Position numbers and translations under genes: made by a program. From Calothrix parasitica NIES-267 (GTDB lineage Bacteria; Cyanobacteriota; Cyanobacteriia; Cyanobacteriales; Nostocaceae), in assembly GCF_002368095.1 (NCBI RefSeq), contig NZ_AP018227.1, positions 906,001 through 970,000 of the forward strand: a stretch of DNA of 64,000 nucleotides. Direction: 5' to 3'. This document shows, piece by piece, positions 35,353-43,878 of this stretch. Below the pieces are notes generated by a model. That model did not search any database and had not been told where the DNA came from. It saw only the letters and a list, made by a program, of their open reading frames with translations. The stretch's first letter is position 1; each line of letters opens with the position of its first letter.

Positions 35353-38300
35353 TCACTTCTCCTTACTCCTTAATTCCTCAAAGAAGTTATCGTAAAAATC
35401 AAACATTTGAGAAACGGCTTCGGGAATCACTTCACAGTGATGAGACATTTTTGCTAGAAGTTGAAATTCACGGGAAATGGTTTGATACGCTGTTTCGGGG
35501 TTGGGTATATATTCCGGAGTCGGAATACTAAAGGATGGCCCTGCTGTTTTACCGCGTTTTCCTGAAGGAAGAGTCATTAATAATTCTCCGAGGGGTCGCA
35601 TCATTCCTGTCATAATATCGATGCTGGCGTTCATTAATTTGGAACGTCGTAAACTACCGTTTGGATTTGAATTAAAGTGTTGAACCATTAATTGCATCAT
35701 CAGGAAGTAACTTTGGTTGAATATTTCCATGACGGTTCTGGTTTGAGGAACGGTGACGACGTTGGAATTACAATCTTGATAATCTAAGCTGGGATTTCTT
35801 AATGATGGGTAGGAAGGATTCCAGGTTTTAACTATTCCGTTTCGGGATTGGTTAATTTGTTCTTGGGAAAGAGCGTCTGCTAGTTGACGGAATTTTTGAT
35901 AATGGGATTTAGCAAAGGTTTCGGTTTGGGTTTGACTTCCTTCTCCATGTTCGACGATTACATCAATTGCAAATAATGCGCTTTTGAGGTCGTAGACCTG
36001 CATTTGATAATCTGGATGTTTTTGATTGAGATTATCCCGCATGAATAAACGGTGTTCTCCACCAACTTTGTTTTTATCAACTTTGAATAAGTCGGGAATA
36101 TTTTGTAATCCATCGCGGATTTGACCGTAAAGTTCGCTCAAGGAAGCATATTTATGTAACTGTTCCGATGTCGGAATATTTTCGTTTACTTTTTCGTCAG
36201 CAAGAGTTTCGTTGAGGAAGTCTGGCATTTCCAACCGCATAAAATACTGTAGGGATAATGCATTTAATGGTTCTAGAGCGAAATCAATATCTATGGGGAA
36301 TTTGGAATTTAATTGTTTAAAATCGGGAACTGCTGCGTAAAATGGTTCTCCAATTGCCATCAAAATGTTATTTACAAGAAGAAAATGAATCATTTCTTCC
36401 CGAGCAATTTCCATTAACACTCCCCGCATTCCATAATTATCAACTTCTTTGTTATCACCACAAGCTAAATGTAATTGTTCTTCGGTCCACAATCCGCGAC
36501 GAACGTATTCTTCTCCGGTGACGTAGTTGGGAACGGAATATCCCGCGTAAATATATTGCAGCATCACGGCGACTTCTAATTCTGCTGCTTGTTTTAATGC
36601 TTTGATTAATTCTTCTTTATTTTGAATTTGATATTTAGATTTATTTTTATCTTGATGTTGATTTTGAATTTCGGGTTTTGATAACTGTTCCGATGGCGGA
36701 ATATAACCAATTTGCTGTTGATTTTGGAGAAATTTGAGTAAAAGCTTTGATTGTGATTCGGACATATCTCTTGTGGGGGGCATATAGTAAGTTTTATGTT
36801 TATTTTTGGGGTCGGACATCTGCCACATTAACCGAGCGTAGGTTGCGACTTTGCATTTATCGGCCAAGCTGAAAACTTCGGCTTTCATAAATGAGAAGCT
36901 GGCTTCGTAGAAAGATAAAACTTTTTCGTAAATTAAGTTGAAATCAACATCTTGTTGCGGAATATCATCCAAGTACCAATCATTACCCATGACTCTGACA
37001 GCGAAAAAGCCGGAACCACTCCAAAATCCGAGTTTATTATCATTATCGTAGGTAGCTTCCGCGCCCTCTAAGTTATCGTAGCCACCAGGAATTTCATTCA
37101 AGGAACTAGAAATCAATATTTTACAAGTTCCGGATTTGGCTCCTCGAATAGTTATCCATCCACGTCCTTGATGATTAGTGGAAATTTCACAGCTTGATAA
37201 AAATTCTTCTTTATCCTTATCTAAAATTCTTCCTGGTTTTAATCCCACGATTTGTAATTCTGAATTTTTGGGATAGTGAAATTTATTTCTTCCTTCTTCC
37301 TTCTCAAATTGATATCGGAGTTGAGGAAAAGCTCTGGGATTATAAAATTGATTTATGTATATTGACTGTACCGATTGCGGAACACCTCTAACAAAGGAAC
37401 GGATTTCAATTTCTACAGCATTATCTTCCCCTTTACTAAAGTTGGGAAATTCCACAAATAAACAAGCGTCGTCAACCTGAAGATTAATTTCCTTCTCTTT
37501 AACTAAAACTCTTCTTTCACCATCAACCGTTCCAACAATACACAAACCTTGATTTTCAACGTCTTCTCGTAAATCCGACCAATTTTGATTTTTAAAGTAA
37601 GGAATATCAACCAAACCACTAGTTAACTGATGCGCTTCCTTGTTATATAAATGCTGGGGAATTACTCCAATTAAACGATTGCTATCAACGGTACGAATTT
37701 CTAAATCACCATTATCCAACTTTGAAAAAATCTTGTGAATTCCGTTTTCGGGAATAGGCGATCGCCCCACATCGGGAATAGCTGTAATCATGTTGAGACT
37801 TAAACCCTGGGGATTTAAATTAAGAGTAAGATTCCCCATTGCTTTGTGTTCCGACTCCGGAATAAATAATCTTCCACTGGGATAACTTTTCAACTCATCC
37901 CTACACCATAAACCTATACTTCCATGTAATTCCCAGAAACTAGGACAATCCGGTTGAACTGGTGCGGACATATTGCTGATACTAAACTGCACCACCAAAC
38001 CCAAAACATCTTCTCGCTGCATCGCTTCCCTTAATAAAGAAACCGTGGGAGAAATATTTACCTCATCATCCCAAAGAAAATCTTCCTCACCCTTGGAAAC
38101 AGCAAATTGATAAACAGCAGCTTTACCAAACTCATGATTCAAAATATGGTCTGGTAAATCGCGAATATAATCAAAATCTTGCCAGCGAGCTAACTGATAA
38201 CCATTTATAGGAGCAGTTAACATATAAGGAACTTGATTTGAATCACCCAACCTTCCAAAAGCTAACTGACCCAACATAATCGTATTTGTCCAATTAGAAG

Positions 38301-38718
38301 CTGGGTCGTTTTCAAATATTCTGGCTCGATTAAAACTTGTTTTGACATACTCGTTATAATGACCCCAAAAATCTACACTTCTTCCAATTACCGGGTCATC
38401 TAAATCAACTTTGCCAAACTCTCGCTGAGTACTAATTATTTGAGAATCAATTGAAAAATGACCGTTTCCGCCAAAATTCCAACCTTGAGCCATACTAAAA
38501 GGCCCGTTTTCATCTAATTTCCCTTCACTATTAAATTTTGGACCTTTATTATAAAGATATTCATGATATTCAGCAGCCGAATGATTTTCCTTGTACGGAA
38601 CACCATTCATATAACAAGTATTGTCCGAAAGGTCGATTAAACCATTTTTATATCCCGTCGGAGCGTGAACTCTGGCTTTACCTGCAAAATGTAATCGGGG
38701 AAAATCTAAAACGCTCAT
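35353..38718 (-). CDS. RebD/VioB-like chromopyrrolic acid synthase
   Basis: A 1121-residue protein similar throughout to RebD/StaD and VioB: start MSVLDFPRLHFAGKARV, then NGHFSIDSQI, WGHYNEY and FNRARIFENDP. A ferritin-like domain lies over about residues 700-930 (ELEVAVMLQYIYAGYSVP; REEMIHFLLVNNILM), and the conserved C-terminus has MNASIDIMTGMMRPLGELL. RebD couples two imino-indolepyruvate molecules into chromopyrrolic acid; VioB makes the related dimer in violacein synthesis. The RebC-like neighbour favours the indolocarbazole branch. It lies upstream of the RebC-like gene as in an operon. Slightly longer than the ~1000-residue relatives I recall. TTCCG-N4-CGGAA palindromes occur four times inside this gene. 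Confidence 0.88.
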   Translation of the reverse strand: MSVLDFPRLHFAGKARVHAPTGYKNGLIDLSDNTCYMNGVPYKENHSAAEYHEYLYNKGPKFNSEGKLDENGPFSMAQGWNFGGNGHFSIDSQIISTQREFGKVDLDDPVIGRSVDFWGHYNEYVKTSFNRARIFENDPASNWTNTIMLGQLAFGRLGDSNQVPYMLTAPINGYQLARWQDFDYIRDLPDHILNHEFGKAAVYQFAVSKGEEDFLWDDEVNISPTVSLLREAMQREDVLGLVVQFSISNMSAPVQPDCPSFWELHGSIGLWCRDELKSYPSGRLFIPESEHKAMGNLTLNLNPQGLSLNMITAIPDVGRSPIPENGIHKIFSKLDNGDLEIRTVDSNRLIGVIPQHLYNKEAHQLTSGLVDIPYFKNQNWSDLREDVENQGLCIVGTVDGERRVLVKEKEINLQVDDACLFVEFPNFSKGEDNAVEIEIRSFVRGVPQSVQSIYINQFYNPRAFPQLRYQFEKEEGRNKFHYPKNSELQIVGLKPGRILDKDKEEFLSSCEISTNHQGRGWITIRGAKSGTCKILISSSLNEIPGGYDNLEGAEATYDNDNKLGFWSGSGFFAVRVMGNDWYLDDIPQQDVDFNLIYEKVLSFYEASFSFMKAEVFSLADKCKVATYARLMWQMSDPKNKHKTYYMPPTRDMSESQSKLLLKFLQNQQQIGYIPPSEQLSKPEIQNQHQDKNKSKYQIQNKEELIKALKQAAELEVAVMLQYIYAGYSVPNYVTGEEYVRRGLWTEEQLHLACGDNKEVDNYGMRGVLMEIAREEMIHFLLVNNILMAIGEPFYAAVPDFKQLNSKFPIDIDFALEPLNALSLQYFMRLEMPDFLNETLADEKVNENIPTSEQLHKYASLSELYGQIRDGLQNIPDLFKVDKNKVGGEHRLFMRDNLNQKHPDYQMQVYDLKSALFAIDVIVEHGEGSQTQTETFAKSHYQKFRQLADALSQEQINQSRNGIVKTWNPSYPSLRNPSLDYQDCNSNVVTVPQTRTVMEIFNQSYFLMMQLMVQHFNSNPNGSLRRSKLMNASIDIMTGMMRPLGELLMTLPSGKRGKTAGPSFSIPTPEYIPNPETAYQTISREFQLLAKMSHHCEVIPEAVSQMFDFYDNFFEELRSKEK
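36163..36176. repeat. Representative TTCCG-N4-CGGAA palindrome
   Basis: One of about 13 exact copies read by eye: 2926, 6936, 14754, 16740, 19977, 31216, 32954, 34801, 35512, 36163, 36688, 37849 and 51762 (start positions). Most lie in coding sequence. The four-base spacer varies. This is far above chance for a 10-base-specified motif. Confidence 0.8.
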
Positions 38719-38911
38719 AATAACAACTTCATATAAGAATTTCGTCTGCTGTTGTTATATAGAGGTGAGCGAGAAATAATTATGCAGTTACTCCCATTCC
38801 GCTCTAAGATTACCGGGAAGGGAGTAGTTAATTAGGAATTGGTAACTATAGCGAGTGTCATTTGGGTGCAATACAATGCAGATAAACCTTACCTGAAAAC
38901 TGCTATATTAG

Positions 38912-39385
38912 CTAATTAATGTTTTGAGATTGATATTCTGTAAGAATTCTTTGAGCAATTTTTAAATATCTATCTAATAAAAGATGATTTTTTGCATCTG
39001 GTAATACCACTTCTACCGCTACACCAGCAGCCTTTGCAGCTTCAATTTCTTCTCCATCTTTAAAATTCGCCATAGACCACCATAGGTGAGTGACAGCAGT
39101 TTGAGCATCTTCTCTCCAAGGTGAATACCATACCTCTTGATAAATTTCCCTACATTTATCAGAAGTTAAATTATTTTGATTTAATTCTTCGAGTACCTGG
39201 GTTAAATATTCATCAACTTTATAAAAGTTACGCAGTTCGTATTCTGATGTAAATATTTCAACGCATTCAACAGCCCATCTCATAACCAAACTATAATCAC
39301 ATTCTTGTAGCTTGCTTGTGATTGGGTAAGACCAAAAAATTATGTCCTCTATATTCTGCTTGATATCGTTAATTATTTTTTCCAT
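38912..39385 (-). CDS. Uncharacterised helical protein
   Basis: A 157-residue protein, predicted mostly helical, with YQEVWYSPWREDAQTAVTHL in the middle and KAAGVAVEVVLPDAKNHLLLD near the end. I do not recognise the family. It has no signal peptide or membrane segment. Codon usage and its isolated, well-defined frame suggest a real gene. The general look (small, acidic, helical, lone gene) is like immunity-type proteins, but that is not evidence of function. Confidence 0.55.
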   Translation of the reverse strand: MEKIINDIKQNIEDIIFWSYPITSKLQECDYSLVMRWAVECVEIFTSEYELRNFYKVDEYLTQVLEELNQNNLTSDKCREIYQEVWYSPWREDAQTAVTHLWWSMANFKDGEEIEAAKAAGVAVEVVLPDAKNHLLLDRYLKIAQRILTEYQSQNIN

Positions 39386-39463
39386 TGCTATTAATCAACA
39401 TATCTATTTATATTACTACCGTTGATGAATTTGATTTTAGCAACGCTATAGGAATAATCAATT

Positions 39464-39642
39464 GAAAATTCGGCGTTGCTGATTAAAAGTATGAATAGCC
39501 CCCTAACCCCCAATTATGGGGGAAAAGATAATTATAAGTCCCTCAATGTAAGGCGGATTTAGGGGGCTTAACTCTCCGCAGAAAAGTAAATTCATATTTC
39601 AATATGGCTAACGGCTGCGCGCTTCAGCAACGCCGAAAATTC
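39464..39642. repeat. Nested palindromic repeat element
   Basis: A 19-base inverted repeat GAAAATTCGGCGTTGCTGA (39464-39482) and TCAGCAACGCCGAAAATTC (39624-39642) encloses a second pair AGCCCCCTAA (39496-39505) and TTAGGGGGCT (39559-39568). The element is about 179 bases and contains no gene. The rest of the 39386-39714 gap is unremarkable. Confidence 0.8.
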
Positions 39643-39714
39643 TGACTTACGACTAATTTACCAACGGGATAGGAATTGTTAGCTTTGATAGTAGTAAAGA
39701 AGAATGCAAATTCT

Positions 39715-40563
39715 ATGTCGAATCCATCCAGTAACGGTTCGGGAATCAGTCAGCGCGAACTTTGCGATTTATTAGGACTTGATTATAAAGCCGTTGCAGG
39801 TTCAGCGAAAGAAAAGGGAATAAGTACCCACGATTATCTTCAGCAAGAAACTGGTTGGATTCTCAGAGACGAACTTTATTATCCACCTGAAACCAAACAA
39901 AACAAGCCAAAATCCCCACCCCGACGCAAGAAATGGTTAAATATTTTGGGATTTGTTTGTGTTGGTATTGCTTTAGTTGTAGGGATAACTTATATAAATC
40001 AAGTTGGTATCGAGCAAATTCGCGCCAATGTTGATAAATTAGGCATTTGGGCACCGATTGCTTTATTATTGCTGCGAACGGTAAGTGTTGTGATTCCAGC
40101 TATTCCGAGTACGGCTTATTCTGTTTTATCAGGTACTTTGTTCGGCTTTTGGAAAGGAATCATTGTAATCTTCATCGCCGATTTTGCTGCTTGTTGTTTA
40201 AATTTCTATATTGCTAAACGTTTTGGTCGTAAAATTGTTCAAAGGTTTGTTGGAGAAAGGTTTATAGATAAGGTTGATAATCTTGCATCGAAGCATCTTG
40301 AAGATAATATCTTTTTAGTAGCTGGGTTTTTGATGACGGGATTATTTGATTTTGTCTGCTATGCTGTCGGACTTACGGAAATGCCTTGGCATAAGTTTAT
40401 CCCGGCTTTGATTTTAGGAATAGTAGTTTCCACACCTCCGATTGTGGCTTTGGGTGCGGGTGTATTCAGTCAAGGAAGGTGGATGCTTGTGGTTGCTATG
40501 TTGGGAATGTTTGGTTTGGCTTTATTGACGGGATGGTTAAATAAAAGACGGAGTCAAAGTTAA
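39715..40563 (+). CDS. VTT/TVP38-TMEM64 (DedA-superfamily) membrane protein
   Basis: The ATG at 39715 gives 282 residues; an in-frame TTG at 39676 would add 13. An N-terminal soluble part (about residues 1-65) has an HTH-like look (SQRELCDLLGLDYKAVAGSA). Then come a membrane helix (WLNILGFVCVGIALVVGI) and the VTT domain with PAIPSTAYSVLSGTLFG and FIADFAACCLNFYIAKRFGRK, followed by further helices. Homologues are inner-membrane lipid or ion transport/scramblase-type proteins of uncertain substrate. The HTH-like head is unusual for the family. Confidence 0.8.
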   Translation: MSNPSSNGSGISQRELCDLLGLDYKAVAGSAKEKGISTHDYLQQETGWILRDELYYPPETKQNKPKSPPRRKKWLNILGFVCVGIALVVGITYINQVGIEQIRANVDKLGIWAPIALLLLRTVSVVIPAIPSTAYSVLSGTLFGFWKGIIVIFIADFAACCLNFYIAKRFGRKIVQRFVGERFIDKVDNLASKHLEDNIFLVAGFLMTGLFDFVCYAVGLTEMPWHKFIPALILGIVVSTPPIVALGAGVFSQGRWMLVVAMLGMFGLALLTGWLNKRRSQS

Positions 40564-41412
40564 TTTAAACAAAATTGCTTCAGAATCGAGTATGAAAATA
40601 CGGTTCTTGAGTACAAAGGGATGCAAAAAATAGTAAAAAGCTGTGAAATCTAGAAAGAATAGCGCACATTGACTTGTTATATAGCGTTTCCCAGTCTATT
40701 GAAGTACGTTTTAAAACCTCACCCCCAACCCCTCTCCTTATTAAGGAGAGGGGAGATATAGAGTTAAGATAATCGCTGTACCTCAGTTGCTTGATAAACG
40801 CTATAAGCGCGAATTGAACTACCGCTATGCTTTCTTCAATTGCGTATAGACGGGCTTGTGAAAAACTCATCAAAACCCTAAATAATTATAGCCCACCTAT
40901 ACGCCGCTACGCTAATTGAAGAATAGTTCAATTCTGAAATCAAAATAAATGCGTCAAGTAATATCAAATCCGGTTACATTAGAATGATTAAAAAACCGCA
41001 AAGAGCGCAGAGAGCGCAGAGGAAAGAGTCAGAGAGAGGAATCTAAGTCATTCTAATACAAACGGAAACGATATAATAGCTGAAAGCTTTATCAGGTTGA
41101 AATATAAACCTATTTTATTGTTGTCTTATATTAGAAGAAGATAGAAAAAGCAGGTGTTTTGACTATCGGTAAAATCTAAAATTATTCGGTCTAATTGTGA
41201 TTATTATATGGTTAAGTACTTAGGCAAAATTAATTGTATATTGTCATTGCGTTCGCGCAGTGTTCCCTCTTAGGGAATGGAACGAAGCAATCCCAACAAC
41301 TTGAAGCTTTGAGAATGTTAAACTAATTTTGCACGACTACTTAGATTAACGATAGAGATAAATAAATTTCAGCAGCAGTACGTCAGGTTTTAACAACGTG
41401 AAATTGATTTAT
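40564..41412. other. Gene-poor repeat-bearing region
   Basis: No convincing gene. It contains a CCCCTCTCC hairpin at 40729-40753, a short CGCAAAGAGCGCAGAGAGCGCAGAGG direct-repeat run near 41000 (written here only in part), and a repeat near 41240-41300 of the TTGCG...AAGCAATCCC type common in cyanobacterial spacers. Otherwise AT-rich with nothing identified. Confidence 0.5.
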
Positions 41413-41683
41413 TTACTTTTTTCTATCTAAATATCCCTTAAAACCAATACCACTACCAAAACCACCTCCAAATATAATTATTATTTTCAATAGTTCCTGA
41501 TATACTAATACATCCTTATTGACCAAAAAAAACTGTTAAACAACCGAAAAATACTAGAACTATTATTAATGTAATTAAAAAATATCTTCTCGCTGATTGA
41601 GTATCAGCAAAAGCTCTTTCATCATCTTTTTCTACAATATCTAATATTTTAGTGATATGTTTCTCATTACGGTTTTTTATCAT
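41413..41683 (-). pseudogene. Small two-helix membrane protein, frameshifted at an A8/T8 tract
   Basis: On the minus strand an ATG at 41683 opens a frame with ERAFADTQSARRYFLITLII and a membrane helix, which stops at 41516 (55 residues). The reading continues in another frame with NKDVLVYQELLKIIIIFGGG and a second glycine-rich helix, to a stop at 41413. Removing one base from the eight-T tract (plus-strand A 41525-41532) joins the parts into a continuous protein of about 89 residues. So this is a gene broken by homopolymer slippage, or one that relies on slippage, or has a sequencing error. Confidence 0.5.
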
Positions 41684-41727
41684 TCTGATATACCAATTCT
41701 AGATGAGTCGTGAGAAAGATAAGCGTC

Positions 41728-41760
41728 AGAAACCCGGTTTTTCCAAAAAACCGGGTTTCT
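41728..41760. repeat. AGAAACCCGGTTT hairpin
   Basis: AGAAACCCGGTTTTT and AAAAAACCGGGTTTCT flank a two-base loop. Near-identical hairpins occur at 52930-52963 and (spread out) at 23766-23834, with a related one at 6894-6932. Confidence 0.75.
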
Positions 41761-41809
41761 AAAATCTTACAAATGATTTAGGAATGTTGTACAACCCAAA
41801 TCAATATTT

Positions 41810-41998
41810 CTACAAAGACAAAAATTGATGATAAAATTTCCTTTCAATATTCCACCCCTTCCTAGATGATGATACTGCTTCTGACTTCGGTAAAAATTCA
41901 ATATCATAATCGAAAGGACTCGGTTTACCTAAATTCGTCCAATCCTCATACAGTTCCTGCAATCGCTGGTAAAGTTTTCTATTACAGGAATCGCAAGA
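41810..41998 (-). pseudogene. Truncated C-terminal remnant beside the IS605-type element
   Basis: The minus-strand frame reads LYQRLQELYEDWTNLGKPSP and ends KFYHQFLSL, with normal-looking codons, but runs into the left end of the TnpB element with no proper start of its own. No matching 5' part is seen on the far side, where a TonB-like gene begins 40 bases after the element. I take it as a decayed remnant cut by the insertion or by a nearby rearrangement. The original gene is not recognised. Confidence 0.4.
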
Positions 41999-42047
41999 AT
42001 GAAAGCCCACGATTTTTAATCGTGGGATGAAATTCGAGTATGCACCT

Positions 42048-42230
42048 TTAGGTGCAGTGATTCCGAGCAAGGGTTTCTATCAACTCGCTAATACTCAGAC
42101 CTTCTTTTGATGCTTTTGATTTCATGTTATTCCAAGCAGTTGGTGTAACTACAATCTGATGACGTTCCTTAACCTCATCGTGCAAAACAGGTATATTTTT
42201 TAGTCTTTTTTGTCCTTTTTTAGTTGACAT
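42048..42230 (-). CDS. Small ribbon-helix-helix-like protein carried with tnpB
   Basis: A 60-residue protein with a basic start, then HQIVVTPTAWNNMKSKASKEG and LSISELIETLAR, a pattern like ribbon-helix-helix (CopG/Arc-type) DNA-binding proteins. I recall similar small proteins beside tnpB genes in cyanobacteria. It is divergent from tnpB with a 59-base shared gap, so it could autoregulate and control tnpB. It lies inside the left end of the element. Function inferred. Confidence 0.6.
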   Translation of the reverse strand: MSTKKGQKRLKNIPVLHDEVKERHQIVVTPTAWNNMKSKASKEGLSISELIETLARNHCT

Positions 42231-42289
42231 TTTTAGATATTGTGTATAGGCTAAGTATAGTTATATAAAAGCAAGGAGGTGATTGTCAA

Positions 42290-43699
42290 GTGCTGATGGG
42301 GATGGTATTTAAATTGAAGCCTACAAAGTTGCAAGCAACAGAGTTAAGTAGTTGGATTGGTATGCTCTACTGTCAGTACAACTACAATTTAAAAGATAGA
42401 AACTATACGTACTACGCAACTCAGGAAGATTGGACTACCAGTAAAAACTTTCCTGTAACGCATTGTCCTTTAACGTGCTGTATTTCTCGGAATGGCGCAT
42501 CTGGTGAGGTTTACACTCAAAAGCCAGACAAGAAAACCGGGTTATTAAAAAGACGTTCGGCGGGTGCTATTCAGGATGCAAACCTTAAGGAACTAAAAAA
42601 GTTTCGTCCTTGGTACAAGCGCGTTAACAGTACGGCATTGCAGCAAAATGTTAAGCGACTAGATAATGCCTTCGATGGTTTTTTTGGCAATGGTAAAGGT
42701 AGACCAAAGCCTAAGCGTAGAAGTAAGTTGAAAAGCTTCACTATCACCAACATTGAGAATAAAGACATAACCTCAACGGGAATAAATATTAAGAGTCTCG
42801 GTTGGGTCGATTATCATAATTCTCGTTCTATCCCCGATGGCTTTAAAGTTAAATCAGCAACTATTAGACAAAAAGCCGATGGTTGGTATATTAGTGTCAA
42901 AGTTGAAGATAAAACTACTCCTCAGACTGTCGAGGTTAAACCAGAAGAAGTTAAAACAGTAATTGGTTGCGATTTAGGGTTAACAAAATTAGTTCATCTT
43001 TCCGATGGTTCTCAGATAGATAATCCTAGATTTAATACCAATAAAAGAACTAAAAGATTAATGCGTGTTCGTTCTCGTCGCGCATCTCGCAAGAAAGGCA
43101 AAAGTAACAAACGTAAAGCTTACAACCGTATTGGTAGACTACATAAACGTATTAAGCAACGCCGCGAAGCTTATCAATGGCAAGTTGCTAATAAGATTGT
43201 TAAACGTGCTGATGCTGTAATTTTGGAAGATTTAAATATCAAAGGAATGTCGGCACGATGTAAACCAAAAAAAGATGATAACGGCAATTATTCAAAAAAC
43301 GGTCAATCCCGAAAAGTGGGGCTTAACCGTTCAATAGCTGATGCAAGCTGGTGCTCTTTAACTCAAAAGATTAACGTTGTGGCTGCGAAGTCAGGCGTAT
43401 TAGTTGTTAAAGTTGCTCCTCAATATACAAGCCAAAAATGTTCGCATTGCGGTCATGTCGATAAAAACTCCCGTGATGGGGAAAAGTTTATTTGTACCAA
43501 CTGCGGACATTTTGACCATGCCGACCTGCAAGCAGCAAAAAACATAAGGCTTAAGGGTATTCAGCAACTAGGCTTGTCAGTTGCTTGTAAATATCCTGCT
43601 AAATACTCATGCATAGGTACGGATGGACTGTTCGGAACCGAAACAACGCCCGTTTGTTTGAAACGCCCTATCCTGAATCAACAGGAAGCAAGGAGATAA
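42290..43699 (+). CDS. tnpB: TnpB RNA-guided nuclease (IS605 OrfB)
   Basis: A 469-residue TnpB with intact RuvC residues Asp228 (GCDLGLTK), Glu313 (ILEDLNIKGM) and Asp412 (DHADLQAAKNI), and a zinc ribbon CSHCG...CTNCG between the last two. The N-terminal wedge/REC part and the basic bridge (SRRASRKKGKSNKRK) are present. The GTG start at 42290 is favoured by a near-perfect AAGGAGGTGAT ribosome site; an ATG 6 bases later is also possible. TnpB proteins use an RNA from the element's right end to cut DNA next to a TAM and so maintain the element. Nothing suggests inactivation. Confidence 0.9.
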   Translation: MLMGMVFKLKPTKLQATELSSWIGMLYCQYNYNLKDRNYTYYATQEDWTTSKNFPVTHCPLTCCISRNGASGEVYTQKPDKKTGLLKRRSAGAIQDANLKELKKFRPWYKRVNSTALQQNVKRLDNAFDGFFGNGKGRPKPKRRSKLKSFTITNIENKDITSTGINIKSLGWVDYHNSRSIPDGFKVKSATIRQKADGWYISVKVEDKTTPQTVEVKPEEVKTVIGCDLGLTKLVHLSDGSQIDNPRFNTNKRTKRLMRVRSRRASRKKGKSNKRKAYNRIGRLHKRIKQRREAYQWQVANKIVKRADAVILEDLNIKGMSARCKPKKDDNGNYSKNGQSRKVGLNRSIADASWCSLTQKINVVAAKSGVLVVKVAPQYTSQKCSHCGHVDKNSRDGEKFICTNCGHFDHADLQAAKNIRLKGIQQLGLSVACKYPAKYSCIGTDGLFGTETTPVCLKRPILNQQEARR

Positions 43700-43838
43700 A
43701 ACGTCAGCCAAGTGCTAAAAAGCGTTTGCCGGGGAACCAGTTAGGTGAACAGCAATGTCGCTGTTCAATCTGGATGAGATAGTGAATACCTAACCTTAAC
43801 TATCTGAATCCCACTCCCTTTAGGGGTGGGAGAGTCAA
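43640..43838 (+). ncRNA. Candidate omega RNA (reRNA) of TnpB
   Basis: In TnpB systems the guide RNA comes from the 3' end of tnpB and the right end of the element. Here the 3' end of tnpB is followed by a structured 130-base non-coding tail containing hairpin pairs (for example GAACAGCAATG / CGCTGTTC near 43748-43769 and the terminal CCCAC(T)CCC / GGGGTGGG hairpin). The guide would be the flanking bases right after about 43838. Boundaries are approximate. Confidence 0.5.
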
Positions 43839-43878
43839 AAAAGATTTTACCCCTGATATTCCTTCACACCATCCTCAA

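Larger units (their letters stand above)
41986..43838 (+). mobile_element. IS200/IS605-family element, TnpB-only (IS1341-like)
   Basis: The body carries a full-length tnpB (42290) and a small divergent ORF (42230 to 42048), but no tnpA transposase. Subterminal hairpins typical of the family mark the ends: CCCACGAT / ATCGTGGG at 42006-42026 and CCCAC(T)CCC / GGGGTGGG at 43810-43830. A TTAC at 41982-41985, just outside the left end, could be the target/TAM sequence as in IS608-type elements. Exact ends are uncertain by several bases. Movement would need a TnpA in trans. Confidence 0.75.

Noticed and set aside
40580-40873. Minus-strand frame of 97 codons after the VTT gene
   Set aside because: It covers the CCCCTCTCC hairpin repeat and has no recognisable protein pattern.
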